Of a DNA stretch of 36,200 bases, positions 7,352-16,323 are shown in pieces. This stretch comes from Candidatus Zixiibacteriota bacterium (GTDB lineage Bacteria; Electryoneota; B3-LCP): NCBI GenBank assembly GCA_003599535.1, contig QZKQ01000023.1, forward strand, positions 1-36,200. Direction: 5' to 3'. The notes beneath the pieces were generated by a model. That model was not told where the DNA came from. It made no database searches and saw nothing but the letters and a program-made list of their open reading frames with translations. Every line of letters begins with the position of its first letter. Within the stretch, counting starts at the first letter, position 1. The position numbers and the translations under genes were made by a program.

Positions 7352-8251
7352 ATGAGCGTTCTTGTCGTCGGATCCGCTGCCCTGGATTCGGTCAAAACCC
7401 CGTTGGGTGAAGTCACCGACGCCCTGGGTGGATCAGCCATATTTTTCTCCGCCGCCGCGAGCTTCTTCGCTCCGGTGCGCCTGGTGGCCGTGGTGGGGAA
7501 CGATTTCCCCCTGCAAGACCTGGAATTCCTGAAAGCCCGCGGCGTGGACGTGCGGGGGCTGGAAGTGGCCGACGGCAAGACCTTCCGTTGGTCCGGCGTG
7601 TATCATCTGGACATGAATAACCGGGATACCCTGTCCACCGAGCTGAACGTCTTTGAGTCCTTCAAGCCCAAGCTGCCCCCGGAATACCGCGACACCCCCT
7701 TCGTGTTTCTGGCCAACATCCACCCTGAACTGCAGTTGGAGGTGTTGAACCAGGTGAATAATCCCCGCCTGGTCATGCTGGACACCATGAACCTCTGGAT
7801 TGACATTGAGCTGCCCGCGCTGAAGAAGGTTCTGGCCAAGACCGACGGCGTCATCCTGAACGACCAGGAAGCCCGCCAGTTGACCGGGGAAAGCAACCTG
7901 ATTCTGGCGGCCCGCGGGGTGTGCAAGATGGGCCCCAAAATGGTGGTGGTGAAGAAGGGCGAGCACGGCGCCTTCATGATCTCGGGCGACGATTTCTTCG
8001 CCGTGCCGGCTTACCCGCTGGAACTGCTCTTCGACCCCACCGGGGCGGGCGATTCCTTCGCCGGGGGGCTGGTGGGCTACATCGCTTCCTGCAACGAGTT
8101 CACCCCCGCGGTGATGCGCCGGGCCATGGTCTGCGGGTCGGTGGTGGCCTCCTTCGCCGTGGAGAAGTTTTCGGTGGACCGTCTGCGCGACCTGACCCGG
8201 GAGGAGATCGAATCGCGCTATGCCCGCTTCCGCGAAATCACCGGATTCTGA
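7352..8251 (+). CDS. PfkB-family sugar (or nucleoside) kinase
   Basis: A ribokinase/PfkB-fold ATP-dependent kinase of 299 residues. The family signature DPTGAGDSFAGG at 228-239 carries the catalytic base D234 and the anion hole. The N-terminal glycine-rich ALGGSAIFFSAAA (24-36) and the ILNDQEARQLTG element (168-179) also fit. The ATG at 7352 is preceded by AGGAG. It lies directly before mtnA, suggesting a phosphorylated ribose derivative (methylthioribose, 5-deoxyribose or ribose-1-P) as substrate, but nothing in the sequence fixes this. Ribokinase, adenosine kinase or another sugar kinase remain possible. Confidence 0.8.
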   Translation: MSVLVVGSAALDSVKTPLGEVTDALGGSAIFFSAAASFFAPVRLVAVVGNDFPLQDLEFLKARGVDVRGLEVADGKTFRWSGVYHLDMNNRDTLSTELNVFESFKPKLPPEYRDTPFVFLANIHPELQLEVLNQVNNPRLVMLDTMNLWIDIELPALKKVLAKTDGVILNDQEARQLTGESNLILAARGVCKMGPKMVVVKKGEHGAFMISGDDFFAVPAYPLELLFDPTGAGDSFAGGLVGYIASCNEFTPAVMRRAMVCGSVVASFAVEKFSVDRLRDLTREEIESRYARFREITGF

Positions 8252-8256
8252 ATCCG

Positions 8257-8306
8257 TTACGCCTTTTCTCATGTTTTCCCTTGATTTGAGGCTGGAAAAG
8301 GCGTAA
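8257..8306 (+). other. 12-bp perfect inverted repeat between the pfkB-like gene and mtnA
   Basis: TTACGCCTTTTC (8257-8268) and GAAAAGGCGTAA (8295-8306) are exact complements with a 26-base loop. The repeat begins six bases after the kinase stop codon and ends 45 bases before mtnA. No T-run follows, so it is not a typical intrinsic terminator. It could be an mRNA-stabilising hairpin or an operator with two half-sites. Confidence 0.6.
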
Positions 8307-8351
8307 ATTCAAAAGACCCTGTCACCCGCAAGACCTGGAACCCCAAGACCC

Positions 8352-9392
<1,041 letters not shown>

Positions 9393-9437
9393 ACCAACCC
9401 AATACATGGATCCCGCAATTTGCCAGTGAGACGAACC

Positions 9438-10520
9438 ATGAAACTAACCGCTACCATTCTGATCCTGGGATTGATCCTGGCCCTGGGCCTGACCGGCTGC
9501 CAGAGCGTGTACGTGACCTCCGCCAAGGTCTACCTCCAGCAGAACGACCTGGAGAACGCCAAGAAACAGTTGCAGGAAGGCTTGGCGATCAACCCCAAGG
9601 ATGCCGAAGCCCACTACCTTCTGGGGCAGATTTACGCCCAGGAGGAGAACTACCCTGAGATGATGAAGGAGTTCGAGGCTTCCCTGGCCCTCTCCCAGAA
9701 GTTCCAGGGCGACATTGACACCATCAAGGAGCGGCACTTCCGTTCCACCTTCAACGCCGCGGTGGACGCTTTCAACAACGGCCAGCCGGAGAACGCCGTG
9801 GAAAGCCTGAAGAAATCCATCCTGATCCACCCCGACAGCCACGAAGCCTGGTCGCTGCTGGGCAAATCCTACGTCCGGTTGCAGGATCACGAGCAGGCCG
9901 TCCAAGCCATGAGTAAGGCCATCGAACTGGATCATAACTGGGAAAACATGGATGACCGCATCCTGCTGATGGAAATGTTGTACAACAACAAGAAGTACGG
10001 CGAAGCCCTGCAATTGGCCGAGTCCCTGCTGCAGAAGGACCCCGCCAACAAGGACGGCATCAAGGTGGCGGCCTACGTGTACAACCAGTACGCCATGGAA
10101 GAGACCGACGAGGCCAAGAAGAAGGAGCTGCAGAACAAGGCCATCGAGTACTATGAGCGGGTCTTGCAGGACAGCCCCGACGACGCCAACCTGGTGTTCA
10201 ACCTGGGCCTGCTGTACGAGGACATGGGCGAGTTCGATCAGGCCATTGCCCGCTTCGACCGCGCCGCGGCGCTGAATCCCAATGACCTGGAAGCCCTGCT
10301 GCACGTCGCCGAACTCTACCTGCAGAAGATGGACAACAGCCACAAGGCCATAGAGTACTATCAGAAAGCCCTGACCGTGGATCCGGATAACGCCGGCATT
10401 CTGAACAACCTGGGCGTGGCCCAGATGCGCGTGGGCGTGTCCGAAGAGAACCAGGAGATGATCGAAGAAGGGAAGAAGAACATCGCCCGGGCCACCGAAC
10501 TTCGCGGGAGCAACCAGTAA
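9438..10520 (+). CDS. TPR-repeat lipoprotein
   Basis: The ATG at 9438 (MKLTATIL) begins a lipoprotein signal peptide with lipobox LTGC and the lipidated cysteine at residue 21; the TTG at 9420 in the ORF track would add six residues before it. The 360-residue protein is then almost wholly tetratricopeptide repeats, recognised by recurring patterns such as AEAHYLLGQIYAQEENY, SHEAWSLLGKSYVRLQDH and ANLVFNLGLLYEDMGEF. TPR lipoproteins are scaffolds for envelope complexes; the partner is unknown. Five bases separate it from uppS, so the two are probably co-transcribed. Confidence 0.85.
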   Translation: MKLTATILILGLILALGLTGCQSVYVTSAKVYLQQNDLENAKKQLQEGLAINPKDAEAHYLLGQIYAQEENYPEMMKEFEASLALSQKFQGDIDTIKERHFRSTFNAAVDAFNNGQPENAVESLKKSILIHPDSHEAWSLLGKSYVRLQDHEQAVQAMSKAIELDHNWENMDDRILLMEMLYNNKKYGEALQLAESLLQKDPANKDGIKVAAYVYNQYAMEETDEAKKKELQNKAIEYYERVLQDSPDDANLVFNLGLLYEDMGEFDQAIARFDRAAALNPNDLEALLHVAELYLQKMDNSHKAIEYYQKALTVDPDNAGILNNLGVAQMRVGVSEENQEMIEEGKKNIARATELRGSNQ

Positions 10521-10525
10521 GCACC

Positions 10526-11269
10526 ATGGCCAAAGCGGAGACGACTCTGCCGGACGGGCTCGTACCGGGAAAGATACCGCATCACATCGCCATCATCATG
10601 GATGGAAACGGGCGGTGGGCCAAGCAACGCAGCCTGCCCCGCATCGCCGGCCACCGTGAAGGCATCAACTCGGTCCGGGAAATCGTCCGGGTGTGCGGGG
10701 AGTTGGGCGTCAAGATCCTGACGCTGTACACCTTCTCGTCGGAAAACTGGCGGCGCCCCCGCCAGGAAGTCTCCGCCCTGATGCGGCTGCTGCTGGTGAC
10801 CATCAACCGCGAAGTGGCGGATCTGAACCGCAACAACGTGCGCTTGACGGTCATCGGGCGGATCAATGATCTGCCGGAAAAGCCCCGCCAGGGAATCCTG
10901 AACGGCATCGAAGCGCTGAAGAATAACACCGGCCTGAACCTCAACCTGGCCCTGTCCTACGGCGGACGGCAGGAAATCCTGGACGCCGTGCGCGACATCT
11001 GCCGCCAGGGATTGCAGGAGGTCACCGAGCAGGAGTTTTCCCGGCACCTGTACACCGCCGATATCCCCGATCCCGACCTGTTGATCCGCACCTCCGGGGA
11101 GTTGCGGCTGTCCAATTTCCTGCTGTGGCAGTTGGCCTATACGGAAATCTACGTCACCGAAGTTTTGTGGCCGGACTTCCGCCGGGCGGAATTGGTCAAG
11201 GCCATCCTGGCGTACCAGGGTCGCGAACGGCGCTTCGGCCGGGTCAGCGAGCAACTGGACGCCCGCTGA
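10526..11269 (+). CDS. uppS: isoprenyl transferase (undecaprenyl diphosphate synthase) UppS
   Basis: This cis-prenyltransferase extends farnesyl diphosphate with isopentenyl diphosphate to the C55 carrier lipid used for peptidoglycan and O-antigen. The 247-residue protein holds MDGNGRWA at 25-32 with the catalytic aspartate at D26, the same number as in E. coli. It also holds LTLYTFSSENW (66-76) and RTSGELRLSNFLLWQ, which bind the diphosphate groups. WPDF near the C-terminus is also typical. A hairpin terminator 21 bases after the stop ends this transcription unit. Its isoprenoid precursor route appears to be MEP, since dxr is encoded 13 kb downstream. Confidence 0.95.
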   Translation: MAKAETTLPDGLVPGKIPHHIAIIMDGNGRWAKQRSLPRIAGHREGINSVREIVRVCGELGVKILTLYTFSSENWRRPRQEVSALMRLLLVTINREVADLNRNNVRLTVIGRINDLPEKPRQGILNGIEALKNNTGLNLNLALSYGGRQEILDAVRDICRQGLQEVTEQEFSRHLYTADIPDPDLLIRTSGELRLSNFLLWQLAYTEIYVTEVLWPDFRRAELVKAILAYQGRERRFGRVSEQLDAR

Positions 11270-11289
11270 CGCGCCGGAGGCGTAGGTAG

Positions 11290-11322
11290 GAAGACCAACC
11301 CCCGGGTTGGTCTTCGTATTTA
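11290..11322 (+). terminator. intrinsic terminator after uppS
   Basis: GAAGACCAACC (11290-11300) pairs with GGTTGGTCTTC (11305-11315) around a 4-base loop, an 11-bp stem, followed by GTATTTAT. The T-tract is imperfect, but the position 21 bases after the uppS stop and before a new gene set fits termination. Confidence 0.65.
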
Positions 11323-11400
11323 TGGCAAAAAGGGATGACGGGGAGGAACATTGCCGCCCTGGATTGGTGTAATTTTCGACGGTCCTTCAGGGAACTGAAT

Positions 11401-12105
11401 ATGGATGAATTATTTCAGCGGGAGTTGCGGGCCTGCGGCTGCGAATTATTCGAGCGTTTCCTGCCCCGCATGGTGGTGACGGCGCAGTCCGAGGAGAGCA
11501 TCGCGGAGCTGGTGAAGCTGGCCGCGCGCCGGCACTTGCGCCTATGTCCCACCGGGACCGGTTCGAGTTTCCCGGCCAACTACCAGCCTCCCCCGGATAC
11601 CGTCTTCCTGCTGACCACGCCCCTGGATCACCTGTTCGAACTGCGGCCCCTGGATGCGGTGGTGACGGCCGGCGCCGGAATGCTGGCCTCGGATCTGGCG
11701 GCGCGTTTGGAGGAGACCGGCCTGGAACTGCCGGCCTCGGTGGCCCAGTACCGGGGGACCCTGGGAGGGGCCGTGCTTGGACCCGACAGCACCGGCCTGC
11801 GCCACACCGACCTGCGGCGGAGGCTGCTGGGGCTGCACCTGGTCAATCCGCTGGGGCACCTCCAGAAGTTCGGCGGCCCCACGGTGAAGAATGTGGCCGG
11901 GTTCGATTTCTGGACGTTCCTGGTGAACACGCACGGGCGTTTCGGCGTCCTGACCCGGCTGACCCTCAACCTGGAAAAAGTACCCGCGCTGGAACCGAGG
12001 CGGCTGGCTCCGCCGCACCGCCACGCCCGCACGGATGAATCAGCCCTCTGGATCTACGCCAACCTTGAGAAGCAGCTCGATCCCGACGGAATATTCGCTC
12101 GATGA
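11401..12105 (+). CDS. short FAD-binding (PCMH-type) oxidase-like protein, GlcE-like
   Basis: The ATG at 11401 is chosen over 11335 because AGGGA lies 8-9 bases upstream and MDELFQREL starts a helix typical of the family. The 234 residues cover the FAD_binding_4 domain: the pyrophosphate loop CPTGTGSSF, AVVTAGAGML, GTLGGAVLGP and VKNVAGFDFWTFL, the last close to glycolate oxidase subunit GlcE. After LTRLTLNLEKVP the frame goes almost directly to a short end, LEKQLDPDGIF, like the C-terminus of FAD-linked oxidases. Nearly the whole substrate (cap) domain, usually over 100 residues, is missing. It may bind FAD without being a full oxidase, or be a decaying gene. It overlaps the tamB-like start (ATGA). 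Confidence 0.7.
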   Translation: MDELFQRELRACGCELFERFLPRMVVTAQSEESIAELVKLAARRHLRLCPTGTGSSFPANYQPPPDTVFLLTTPLDHLFELRPLDAVVTAGAGMLASDLAARLEETGLELPASVAQYRGTLGGAVLGPDSTGLRHTDLRRRLLGLHLVNPLGHLQKFGGPTVKNVAGFDFWTFLVNTHGRFGVLTRLTLNLEKVPALEPRRLAPPHRHARTDESALWIYANLEKQLDPDGIFAR

Positions 12106-15100
12106 GAATCCTGAAATTCGGCGTTTTCCTCTTCCTTGGCGTTGCTCTCCTGGTTGTGGCTGGAATTCTGGCCTGGCCCCGGCTCCGGGTGGATGACCGG
12201 CTGCGCCAGGCGCTCCTGGATCAAGCCACCCCCCATCTGCCCGGCCTGGTCGGTCTGACCTCCGCCCACCTGGATTGGGGCCGGATTGAACTGCGCGGCG
12301 TATCCCTCCGAGATTCCGTCGACCGCTGGTCCGTCGCTTTCCCCGCGGCTCGGGTGAACCTTAGCCTGTACCGCTTTCTGACCCACGGCTTTTCCCCCCT
12401 GCAGGCCATCTCCGAGATCATCCTGGAAGAACCCCGGGTAGATCTTTCCCTGCCCCCCGGTGACTCCACCCGCGCGGAAGGGAGCCGGTCTGATTCGGCT
12501 TCCATAACCGAAGTGGACTGGGATTTCCTCGACCGCCTGCCCGAGGCGGTGTGGCTGCGCCGCGTGGCCCTGCTGGACGGTATCCTGATCCTGAAAACCG
12601 CCGGCGGGGATACCCTGCTGACCCTGCCGCACCTGGATCTCACCCTGAACTCGCCGCGTCCGGGGACAGCCGCCGGGAGGGTGATCCTGTCCGGCGGGTC
12701 GGACGGCAACTCCGCCAGCTCGCTGAAACTGTCCCTGGACCGCCGCGCCCGGACCCTGGAAGCCGGGCTGACCCTCGACTGGCCGGATCTGAAACTGGGA
12801 CGGGAGATCGGTCTGCCCGATACCCTGAGCCTCTCCCTGGATAGCCTGCAGGTGAGCCTGCGGATGTGGGCCCGGGGCAAAGAGAGCGGCATGGAAGGGG
12901 AAATCCTGCTGCGCCGCCTGGGCTTGGCCGACCATGACGACGGGCTGATGATGGCCGATTCCCTGCGCCTGGTGCTGGGGGGATGGAGACTGTCCCTGCC
13001 GGAAGCCAGGATCCGTGGACTCAATGCGGAATGGCAGGTGCAGGGTCAGATCGCGGACCTGCGCGATCCGAAGTTCGACTTCCACCTGGACTTGCAGGCG
13101 AAGGATGCCGCCCGCCTGACCTCCGGGTTGGCCGGCCGTCTGCCGGTCCAGCCATCGGGGCCCCTCGACCTGTCCCTGACCCTGAACGGCACCCCGGCTT
13201 CACCGCAAATCTATTTCCGCGCTGGCCTGGGGTCCCTGGAAACCGGCGTCGAACGCCTGCACCAGGTGTCAGTCGCCGGGGAGTACAGCGAGAGACGCAT
13301 CATCCTCAACTTGTTTCGCGCCCGCAGCGCCGAAGCCGAGATCTCCGCCCAGGGAGACATTCTGCTGGTGCAGCCTTATATCCGGGTCAACGCCGATTTT
13401 CGGATACTGGGACGCCTGCCCGGCGCCGCATCCCTGCTGCCGGGCACCCTGACGGGGCAACTTCACAGCACGTCGGACGGTTACCAGGCGCGCGCCCGCT
13501 GGAGAGCGGATGAGGGAACGGACCCCGTCACTGTAACGGCGGATTATTCCCCGGCCGAGAAGCGGCTCGAGGCTCGCGTGGAGATCCCCCAGACGCCTTC
13601 CTGGGCCGAAGTCACGGTCGAACGGCTGTTCGACGATCCCACCTATCGTCTCCAGGTCAGCGACCCGGCGCCCCTCCTCCGGCAGGTGATTGCCGGGGCC
13701 GGTGCGGCGCCGTGGAATACGCTGAGCCTCCAGGGCTCGGCGCAGGGAACCCTGCGGAGAACGGATTTCACCTTGGAGGCCGGCCTGGAATCGTCGGCCC
13801 TCAGCCTGCGCCTGGGGGGCGTTCTGCAGGCCCGCTCGCTGCAGTCTCTTGACCTGGACGCCCGGCTGGCGCTGCAGAAGGAAGGGCAGCCGCCGTTCGA
13901 GGGCCGGGTGCTGGCCGCCTGGGCCGACAGCGTCCTGACCCTGACTTCGCTGGAACTGGACGGGGCCATTTTCGCCCACGGATCGCTGGACCTGAAGACG
14001 GGCGAAATCGGCCCCAATGAGTTGCGTATCGCCGGGTGGAACCTGAACCGGGCCCGGGCCTGGATCGCGACGGAGACTTCGCCGGCCTGGGGCGGCATTC
14101 TGGATGGCCGGGTGGAGGCATTCGGGTCGCTGGCCAATCCCGGTGCGGACCTGAACCTCTACGCTTCCAGGGGGTACTTTCAGGAGCAGGGCGACTTCTG
14201 GGCTGTCGTTTCCGCCCAGTTGGAAAACCGCCGTCTGGAGGTGACGGAATGCAGCATTGGGCGGAGCGGCTCCCGGCTGCTGCAGGCCCAGGGCGGGGCC
14301 AATTTTGCCGATACCACCATCCAAGTCAGTCTCTTGTCGGAGCTGGAAGACGTCTCCACCGCCCTGGATCTCTTCGCCGGCAATCCCGCCCGGATCCATG
14401 GGCCGATGCGCCTGAACGCCTCCCTGGGGGGGACCTTTGCCCATCCCGAGATGGACCTGGCCCTGACCATCTCCCCGGGCGTCGTGTACAAGGTGCCTTT
14501 CGACAGCATTTCCGCGCATCTGCGGCTGGATGAATCCACAAATCGAGCCCTGATCGTGCAGGATTTCCGCGCCGTGCAATCCCCCGATCTGCTGCTGGAA
14601 GCCGGGGGCATCCTGCCCTATAACGGTAACCCTCTGGATCTGCAGTTCCGTCTGGCGGGCAACATCCTGAAGATTCTTCACCAGATTGAGAAGGATATCC
14701 TGGAATCCCGCGGCCACGGGGAATTGCTGGTGGAAATCGGCCAGGCCGACGGCAAGGTGCAACTGGAGAGCGCGCACCTGGAGCTGCACGACGGACTGCT
14801 GCGCTTCGGCAACGTGGTGGACGAGATCCGCGGCCTGCGCGGCGACCTGTATTTCAAGGATCACCGCCTGGTGATCCGCGACGTGGCGGGCGAGATCGCC
14901 GGGCAGACATTCCACCTCCGCAACGCCTTTGCCGGCGCGGAGCACTCTTTCGGGCATCAGCCCCTGTACTTCCGCTCCCTGGACCTGGACCTGGGCGTGC
15001 TGATTCTGGAGACCGGGGGACGCGGCATCTACGCCAACATTCCTTCCCTGATGGTCGAGGGGACCAAGGGTTATCTACGGTTTACCGGCCACAACGGGAG

Positions 15101-16217
15101 CCCCCGTTTCATGGTGGGTGGCCCGGTGGACCGGCCGGTGTTCAGCGGCAGTGTGACCATATCCGGGGCCACGGTCACCTATCCCTTCCCTCCGGGCAGT
15201 GGGCGGCCCTCCCGGTTCGTCCGGCAGGTGATCAAGGTGCTGACCTCGGCAGAATGGGACCTGAATGTCATCCCCGAGCGGGACAACCGCTACTTCATCG
15301 AAGTCCGGCCCCTGGAGGAGAGAACCCTGCTGGCCGACGTCTCCGATCTGCTGGCCCAGGTGGACGTGGACCTGACCATGGACGCTTCCGAAAGCCGGCT
15401 GAAGGTGCTGGGGTGCCTGGACGAGGAGAGCTTCCGCCTGGCCGGGGACCTGGTATCCACCCAGGGCAGCGTCGAGTACCTGGACCTGCAGTTCCGCGTG
15501 GATCGCTTCGAGGCGGAGTTCGATGAGTCCGATCCCTACCCCTGGGTGCAGGGGCGGGCCAGCACCTTTTACCAGGACACCCTGGGCTTCAACCGCGACA
15601 TCTACCTGACCCTGTACGTCATTGATCCGGTCACCAAGGAACGGCAGTTGAGGGGGCGCTGGGGGGAAATTGTCTTCATTCTGGAAGACGATGCGGGCAG
15701 TTCCCAGGAACAGATTCTGGCCGCGCTGGGTTATTCTCCTGGGGCCATCACGGAAAAAATGACTTCGCTGGGCGGCACCATCCTCTCCAACACGGTGATG
15801 CGCAGCCTGATCCGGCCCATCGAACGGCGGCTGGAAACCGTCCTGCAGGTGGACGTGATCCGCCTGCAGCCCACTCTGGCGCAGAATGTGTTCGAGGCCC
15901 AGGTGTTGGGCATCACTCCCGACCCCGGCCAGGTGCCCGTCGGGCAGGTCGCCTGGGGCGCCTACTTCCTGCGCCACTCCAAGCTGGTGGTGGGCAAGTA
16001 CCTGAGCGACGACGTCTTCGTGAACTATTCCGGCACCTGGAACACCGGCATTGACGCCCGCAACGAGCGGCACTTCGGCTTTCTGCACCTCTGGAATCTG
16101 GATTATTACATCCGCCCCATCTCCGGCAACCTGATCCTGACGCTGGGCTACGAATACGACAGCCTGGAGAAGCTGGATGACAAGCGAGTCTCCCTGCGCT
16201 ATTCCTTCGTTTTCTGA
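12102..16217 (+). CDS. tamB: TamB-like translocation/assembly module protein (DUF490 C-terminus)
   Basis: A 1371-residue AsmA/TamB-type protein. Residues 4-27 form a membrane anchor (GVFLFLGVALLVVAGIL), followed by a very long run of short beta strands rich in Leu, Asp and Gly, typical of the elongated beta-taco that spans the periplasm. The last ~350 residues (GYLRFTGHNGSPRF, VEYLDLQFRVDRFEAEFD, ILAALGYSPGAITEKM) resemble DUF490, ending in barrel-like strands (LILTLGYEYDSL, VSLRYSFVF). TamB works with TamA or BamA in outer-membrane protein assembly and in phospholipid transport; which applies here is unknown. No tamA is present, but bamA is the next gene, which suggests TamB pairs with BamA. 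It starts within the stop of the flavoprotein gene. Confidence 0.85.
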   Translation: MRILKFGVFLFLGVALLVVAGILAWPRLRVDDRLRQALLDQATPHLPGLVGLTSAHLDWGRIELRGVSLRDSVDRWSVAFPAARVNLSLYRFLTHGFSPLQAISEIILEEPRVDLSLPPGDSTRAEGSRSDSASITEVDWDFLDRLPEAVWLRRVALLDGILILKTAGGDTLLTLPHLDLTLNSPRPGTAAGRVILSGGSDGNSASSLKLSLDRRARTLEAGLTLDWPDLKLGREIGLPDTLSLSLDSLQVSLRMWARGKESGMEGEILLRRLGLADHDDGLMMADSLRLVLGGWRLSLPEARIRGLNAEWQVQGQIADLRDPKFDFHLDLQAKDAARLTSGLAGRLPVQPSGPLDLSLTLNGTPASPQIYFRAGLGSLETGVERLHQVSVAGEYSERRIILNLFRARSAEAEISAQGDILLVQPYIRVNADFRILGRLPGAASLLPGTLTGQLHSTSDGYQARARWRADEGTDPVTVTADYSPAEKRLEARVEIPQTPSWAEVTVERLFDDPTYRLQVSDPAPLLRQVIAGAGAAPWNTLSLQGSAQGTLRRTDFTLEAGLESSALSLRLGGVLQARSLQSLDLDARLALQKEGQPPFEGRVLAAWADSVLTLTSLELDGAIFAHGSLDLKTGEIGPNELRIAGWNLNRARAWIATETSPAWGGILDGRVEAFGSLANPGADLNLYASRGYFQEQGDFWAVVSAQLENRRLEVTECSIGRSGSRLLQAQGGANFADTTIQVSLLSELEDVSTALDLFAGNPARIHGPMRLNASLGGTFAHPEMDLALTISPGVVYKVPFDSISAHLRLDESTNRALIVQDFRAVQSPDLLLEAGGILPYNGNPLDLQFRLAGNILKILHQIEKDILESRGHGELLVEIGQADGKVQLESAHLELHDGLLRFGNVVDEIRGLRGDLYFKDHRLVIRDVAGEIAGQTFHLRNAFAGAEHSFGHQPLYFRSLDLDLGVLILETGGRGIYANIPSLMVEGTKGYLRFTGHNGSPRFMVGGPVDRPVFSGSVTISGATVTYPFPPGSGRPSRFVRQVIKVLTSAEWDLNVIPERDNRYFIEVRPLEERTLLADVSDLLAQVDVDLTMDASESRLKVLGCLDEESFRLAGDLVSTQGSVEYLDLQFRVDRFEAEFDESDPYPWVQGRASTFYQDTLGFNRDIYLTLYVIDPVTKERQLRGRWGEIVFILEDDAGSSQEQILAALGYSPGAITEKMTSLGGTILSNTVMRSLIRPIERRLETVLQVDVIRLQPTLAQNVFEAQVLGITPDPGQVPVGQVAWGAYFLRHSKLVVGKYLSDDVFVNYSGTWNTGIDARNERHFGFLHLWNLDYYIRPISGNLILTLGYEYDSLEKLDDKRVSLRYSFVF

Positions 16218-16323
16218 GCCAAAGCCGGGAATCTGCGGCGAGGGGAATTGCCTATTTTTCTCTTTGTACCGGCGGTGAAATTCATTAACTTTTAAGATTG
16301 ATCCGAACCACAGTACCATACCC

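Noticed and set aside
8257-8306. Intrinsic terminator at the 12-bp inverted repeat
   Set aside because: The loop is long (26 bases) and no T-run follows the second arm, so it is listed only as an inverted repeat.
13269-14957. 562-residue open frame on the - strand within the tamB-like gene
   Set aside because: It is the antisense shadow of a strongly supported gene in high-GC DNA. Its composition (Gly/Gln/His/Arg/Val-rich) is typical of such shadows and no family motif is seen.
16218-16323. Promoter in the tamB-bamA gap
   Set aside because: The best -35/-10 pair (TTGTAC with TAACTT at 16 bases) matches the consensus poorly; read-through from tamB is equally possible.
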